A program made the position numbers and the translations under genes. The notes under the pieces are model-generated. The model was not told the DNA's origin and did no database searches. It worked only from the letters and a program-made list of their open reading frames with translations. Shown here in pieces: positions 14,678 to 17,790 of a DNA stretch of 17,790 nucleotides; the stretch's first letter is position 1; every line of letters starts with the position of its first letter. Source of the stretch: Lachnospiraceae bacterium UBA1066 (GTDB taxonomy: Bacteria > Bacillota > Clostridia > Lachnospirales > Lachnospiraceae); NCBI GenBank assembly GCA_002316215.1, contig DCDB01000197.1, forward strand, positions 1 through 17,790, in the 5' to 3' direction.

Positions 14678-15763
14678 TTATTTGCGTACAATATAGCCGA
14701 GTGCCTTCAGCATCTCTGCGCACTCAACGGCTCCGCCGGCAGCTCCGCGCAGCGTATTATGTGAAAGACCGACGAATTTCCAGTCAAAAATGTTATCTTT
14801 GCGGAGGCGTCCGATGGATACGCCCATGCCTTTTTCATAATCGACGTCCATGCTCACCTGCGGCCGGTTGTCGTCGGCAAGGTACTGTATGAAATGTTTC
14901 GGGGCGCTCGGAAGTTCAAGCTTCTGCGGTTCACCGCTGAAGTTTACAAGCCTGTCGATCAGTTCTTCCTTCGTGGGCTCCTTTGCAAAATCAATCGAAA
15001 CCGCAGCCGTATGCCCGTTCAGCACAGGAACACGGATACACTGCGCAGAAATGACCGGGCTCTCAGCTTTAACGATGACGCCGTTTTCCACATGTCCGAA
15101 AACCTTTAGCGGCTCCTGCTCCGATTTTTCTTCCTCTCCGCTGATGTACGGAATGATATTTCCTTTCATTTCCGGCCAGTCTTTAAAGGTCTTTCCGGCG
15201 CCGGAGATTGCCTGATAAGTGCTGACGATAACCTGAGTCGGTTCGAATTCTTTCCATGCGGCAAGACACGGCGTATAGCTCTGGATCGAGCAGTTCGGCT
15301 TGACGGCGATAAAACCGCGCGTTGTCCCGAGTCTCTTCCTCTGGCTTTCAATAACTGCAAAATGCTCCGGATTTATTTCCGGGATGACCATGGGGACATC
15401 CTGCGTCCAGCGGTGTGCGCTGTTGTTCGAAACGACCGGCGTTTCCTTTCTGGCATAAGTTTCTTCGATGGCGCGGATTTCTTCTTTGGACATGTTCACT
15501 GCGGAAAATACAAAATCCACATCGGCCGTAATCCCGTCCGCATCGGCAATATTGCCGACAATCATATTCTTTACCGCCTCCGGCATCGGCGTATCCATTT
15601 TCCACTTGTCTCCGACCGCTTCCTCATAAGTCTTTCCGGCGCTCCGTTCGCTCGCCGCAAGACGTACGATCTCGAACCAGGGATGATCTGTAAGAAGCGT
15701 TACGAAACGCTGTCCCACCATGCCGGTTGCTCCCAGAATCCCCACTCTCAATTTCTCACTCAT
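14678..15763 (-). CDS. asd: Aspartate-semialdehyde dehydrogenase, archaeal/fungal type
   Basis: This 361-residue enzyme reduces aspartyl-4-phosphate to aspartate-4-semialdehyde, the branch point for lysine, diaminopimelate, threonine and methionine. GATGMVGQRF (11-20) is the NADP-binding loop, VKPNCSI holds the catalytic Cys158, QAISGAGK (184-191) shapes the active site, and GHTAAVS carries the general-base His251. The overall pattern (IIPYISGEEEKSEQEPLK, RLRKDNIFDWKFVGLSHNT) follows the archaeal/yeast branch rather than the E. coli branch; other Clostridia also have this type. AGGAGG (complement of 15770-15775) lies 6 bases before the ATG. It sits between argH and topB on the same strand, with a repeat-rich spacer upstream. 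No T-box, lysine riboswitch or other leader element was recognised. Confidence 0.97.
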   Translation of the reverse strand: MSEKLRVGILGATGMVGQRFVTLLTDHPWFEIVRLAASERSAGKTYEEAVGDKWKMDTPMPEAVKNMIVGNIADADGITADVDFVFSAVNMSKEEIRAIEETYARKETPVVSNNSAHRWTQDVPMVIPEINPEHFAVIESQRKRLGTTRGFIAVKPNCSIQSYTPCLAAWKEFEPTQVIVSTYQAISGAGKTFKDWPEMKGNIIPYISGEEEKSEQEPLKVFGHVENGVIVKAESPVISAQCIRVPVLNGHTAAVSIDFAKEPTKEELIDRLVNFSGEPQKLELPSAPKHFIQYLADDNRPQVSMDVDYEKGMGVSIGRLRKDNIFDWKFVGLSHNTLRGAAGGAVECAEMLKALGYIVRK

Positions 15764-15884
15764 AATCTTCCTCCTCGTATTCTGCTAACTGACTATTAAT
15801 GAATCTGCTCAGTCTTCTGTGCAATCTCTTGCTCTGACTTCGCTCTAAATTCTTTATCTAATCTTTTACACGATCATCTCTTTT

Positions 15885-16080
15885 TGTCTGTCTGAGCTTT
15901 TACTCTGCCTTGGCTTTTACTCTGCCTTAACTTTTACCCTGCCTTGGCTTTTACTCTGCCTTAGCTTTTACCCTGCCTTGGCTTTTACTCTGCCTTGGCT
16001 TTTACTCTGCCTTAGCTTTTACTCTGCCTTAGCTTTTACTCTGCCTTAACTTTTACCCTGCCTTGGCTTTTACTCTTTTT
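15885..16080. repeat. 17-nt tandem minisatellite, ten full units plus partial ends
   Basis: The 336-base spacer between argH and asd is dominated by contiguous 17-nt units at 15902-16071 (ten units, no length variation). A diverged unit lies at 15885-15901 and a broken one from 16072. The consensus is ACTCTGCCTTGGCTTTT. Only base 3 (T or C) and bases 11-12 (GG, AG or AA) vary. The C variant occurs in units 3, 5 and 10, always with GG and always after an AA or AG unit, which shows higher-order duplication. On the transcribed minus strand the unit is AAAAGCCAAGGCAGAGT, containing GCC-AA-GGC. Stops occur in every frame, so it is non-coding. Nothing else is seen in the spacer. Confidence 0.95.
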
Positions 16081-16099
16081 TCCGACTTTATCTTCCGCC

Positions 16100-17512
16100 C
16101 TAAAGCTTCATCCTGTCTGCAAGGGCTTTCGCCGTTTCCTTTGCGGTCTTCAGATACCCGGCGCTGAGCTTCAGCTCATCTTCCATACCGCCCGGCGCAC
16201 CCTTCGTTTTCCGGCGTTCCACACAGGTCTTAAGTGAAATCGCGTCGTAAATATCATTTTCAAATAAGTTGCTTTCCTTTTTCCACGCCTCAAGAGGCAA
16301 TTCGTCGAGCTGGACGCCGCGTCCGATGGCCGTCAGCACCAGTTTCCCGATAACCGTATGCGCATCGCGGAACGGCATCCCCTTCCGCACAAGATAGTCC
16401 GCCGCATCCGTTGCATTCATATAGCCCTGCTTTGCGCTGGTCTCCATGCGCTCTTTATTGAATTTACTCGTTGAAAGCATTCCGTTCATAAGATGGATGC
16501 AGCCCTTCGCTGTATCAATCGCATCGAAGGTCATTTCCTTATCTTCCTGCATATCCTTGTCATAGGCAAGCGGAATTCCTTTCATTACCGTAAGCAGGGA
16601 AATGAGAGCCCCATAGACTCTTCCTGTCTTTCCCCTGATCAGTTCGGCAATGTCTGGATTTTTCTTCTGCGGCATAATACTGCTGCCGGTCGAATATGTA
16701 TCATCTATTTCAATAAAGCGGTATTCATTTGAATTCCATATAATGATTTCCTCGGACAGACGCGAAAGATGCATCATCGTGACTGAAAGCGCAGAAAGGA
16801 ATTCAATAACATAATCCCGGTCGGAAACGCCGTCCATTGAGTTGTCACAGGCCTTATCGAAACCGAGTATTTTCGCCACATAATCCCGGTCGAGCGGATA
16901 CGTTGTTCCGGCCAGTGCACCGCTTCCCAGCGGACAGACGTTCATGCGCTCGCGTATAGAGTACAGTTTCCTGTGGTCGCGCTTGAACATTTCAAAATAA
17001 GCCCCTAAATGATGTGCAAGCGTCACCGGCTGGGCCTTCTGCATATGCGTAAAACCCGGCATGTAAGTATGCTCATGCTCCCCCATCAGACGGTAAAGCG
17101 TCTCCAAAAGCCCTAAAAGAAGAAGGGCTGTCTCATCAATTTCATCCCGGATAAAAAGCCTCATATCGAGCGCCACCTGATCGTTCCGGCTGCGGCCTGT
17201 ATGCAGCTTCTTCCCCGTATTCCCGATCCGCGCCGTAAGATTGGCTTCGACAAAACTGTGGATATCCTCATAGGTATCCGTAATTTTGATATTCCCGGTT
17301 GCAACGTCACGGGCAATCTCCGAAAGACCGTCGAGAATCCGGTCACGCTCTTCTTCCGTAATTATTCCTTGTTTGGCCAGCATGCGCACATGCGCCATAC
17401 TGCCTTTGACATCCTGCACAAAAAACTTCTGATCAAAGCCAATCGACTGATTGAAGTTAAAAACCAGCTGATCCGTTTCCTTCGTGAATCTTCCGCCCCA
17501 TAACTGTGCCAT
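16100..17512 (-). CDS. argH: Argininosuccinate lyase
   Basis: This 470-residue protein has the usual length for a lyase that splits argininosuccinate into arginine and fumarate, the last step of arginine synthesis. It acts as a cytoplasmic homotetramer. LWGGRFTKETD opens the protein. HTGRSRNDQ (104-112), PGFTHMQKAQP with the general His156, and GSSIMPQKKNPD (276-287, flexible loop with the catalytic Ser) are the superfamily signatures. The ATG at 17512 has AAGGA (complement of 17521-17525) 8 bases upstream. No argG lies in this window, so it is either upstream beyond the end or elsewhere. It ends 28 bases before a 17-nt minisatellite that lies between it and asd. All key residues are intact. 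Confidence 0.98.
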   Translation of the reverse strand: MAQLWGGRFTKETDQLVFNFNQSIGFDQKFFVQDVKGSMAHVRMLAKQGIITEEERDRILDGLSEIARDVATGNIKITDTYEDIHSFVEANLTARIGNTGKKLHTGRSRNDQVALDMRLFIRDEIDETALLLLGLLETLYRLMGEHEHTYMPGFTHMQKAQPVTLAHHLGAYFEMFKRDHRKLYSIRERMNVCPLGSGALAGTTYPLDRDYVAKILGFDKACDNSMDGVSDRDYVIEFLSALSVTMMHLSRLSEEIIIWNSNEYRFIEIDDTYSTGSSIMPQKKNPDIAELIRGKTGRVYGALISLLTVMKGIPLAYDKDMQEDKEMTFDAIDTAKGCIHLMNGMLSTSKFNKERMETSAKQGYMNATDAADYLVRKGMPFRDAHTVIGKLVLTAIGRGVQLDELPLEAWKKESNLFENDIYDAISLKTCVERRKTKGAPGGMEDELKLSAGYLKTAKETAKALADRMKL

Positions 17513-17577
17513 CTGTAATTTCCTTTTCTTGATTTGATATGCTGCTTTTGTTCTTGATTTACCTTAATCTATATTTT

Positions 17578-17615
17578 TAGTTTCTGCTTTTAGTTACTGC
17601 TTTTGTTTCTGCTTT
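17578..17615. repeat. Short 12-13-nt imperfect tandem repeat upstream of argH
   Basis: Three units, TAGTTTCTGCTTT, TAGTTACTGCTTT and TGTTTCTGCTTT, lie in the leader of argH. On the transcribed minus strand they read as AAAGCAG plus an A-rich end. The purine-rich core recalls the 17-nt minisatellite downstream of argH. Confidence 0.6.
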
Positions 17616-17628
17616 AATTTTTACTCCT

Positions 17629-17658
17629 GCACGGCCATTGTTCCTGTCCCTGCCGTGC
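17629..17658 (-). other. Inverted repeat in the argH leader
   Basis: GCACGGC (17629-17635) and GCCGTGC (17652-17658) can form a seven-pair stem with a 16-base loop in the transcript. No T-run follows. It could be an operator or leader hairpin. No known arginine-type ARG-box was identified with certainty. Confidence 0.4.
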
Positions 17659-17704
17659 GGATTTCTGCAGTTCCTACAGATTTGTATCCTGCTGCTTACG
17701 CGAT

Positions 17705-17733
17705 AGTTTAACACAATCCCTTCTTTTTGAAAA
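17705..17733 (-). promoter_or_regulatory. Weak candidate argH promoter
   Basis: On the minus strand TTTTCA and TAAACT stand 17 bases apart, about 190 bases upstream of argH; each matches the consensus in about four of six positions. The rest of 17513-17790 holds the short repeats and inverted repeat listed separately. No gene is supported there. Confidence 0.25.
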
Positions 17734-17790
17734 GACACACCCGCAGTAATTCTGCCTGTAGAGGTGATGCTCAGCCGACAACTCAATCGA

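Noticed and set aside
15362..15799. Plus-strand frame opposite asd
   Set aside because: Antisense to conserved asd sequence, with no ribosome binding site.
15885..16080. CRISPR array
   Set aside because: The units are contiguous 17-mers with no unique spacers, and no cas gene is present.
17577..17786. Minus-strand 69-residue frame upstream of argH
   Set aside because: It runs through the short tandem repeats and inverted repeat, has no family resemblance and no good ribosome site; it could only be reconsidered with sequence beyond the window.
17513..17790. T-box or amino-acid riboswitch ahead of argH
   Set aside because: No T-box core motif, lysine or other known riboswitch signature was found.

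Overview
The window reads as chromosomal DNA of a Bacillota anaerobe, probably a Lachnospiraceae-like member of the Clostridia. This is an inference from gene content and signals: strong AGGAGG-type ribosome binding sites, simple intrinsic terminators, a GGGtGRT protein paired with a NifU-like scaffold, an archaeal/fungal-type aspartate-semialdehyde dehydrogenase, a TraX-family membrane protein and a ricin-type lectin protein. No rRNA, tRNA, insertion sequence or CRISPR array was seen.

Layout. (1) 1-1918, plus strand: the 3' part of a large, probably exported carbohydrate-binding protein with two tandem ricin-type beta-trefoils, ending at a terminator. (2) 2017-2716, plus: a hicAB toxin-antitoxin operon whose promoter spacer is filled by a 16-bp perfect palindrome. 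A shared bidirectional terminator separates it from the next block. (3) 2785-4505, minus: a two-gene unit, NifU-like Fe-S scaffold followed by GGGtGRT protein. (4) 4629-4801: about four tandem copies of a 43-nt non-coding repeat. (5) 4840-9858: surface-glycan-type membrane genes. These are a GT-C-like membrane protein (minus), a GtrA protein coupled to an FAD oxidoreductase (minus), and a divergent TraX-family protein (plus). (6) 9823-12300, minus: a tightly overlapping three-gene operon of a left-handed beta-helix acetyltransferase, a small membrane-anchored protein of unknown function, and a DUF6056-like multispan protein. Its last gene overlaps traX tail to tail. (7) 12392-17512, minus: topB (DNA topoisomerase III), asd and argH, with a 17-nt minisatellite of at least ten units in the argH-asd spacer.

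How the genes fit together. The genes from about 4.8 to 12.3 kb look like a set for building, flipping and decorating cell-surface polysaccharide: redox or sugar-ring chemistry, lipid-carrier translocation, extracytoplasmic sugar transfer and acylation. That role is inferred from families and clustering only. asd (lysine/threonine/methionine/diaminopimelate) and argH (arginine) are ordinary biosynthetic genes. The least explained parts are the intergenic tandem repeats (43-nt, 17-nt, 12-13-nt), the GGGtGRT/NifU-like pair, and the orphan membrane proteins.
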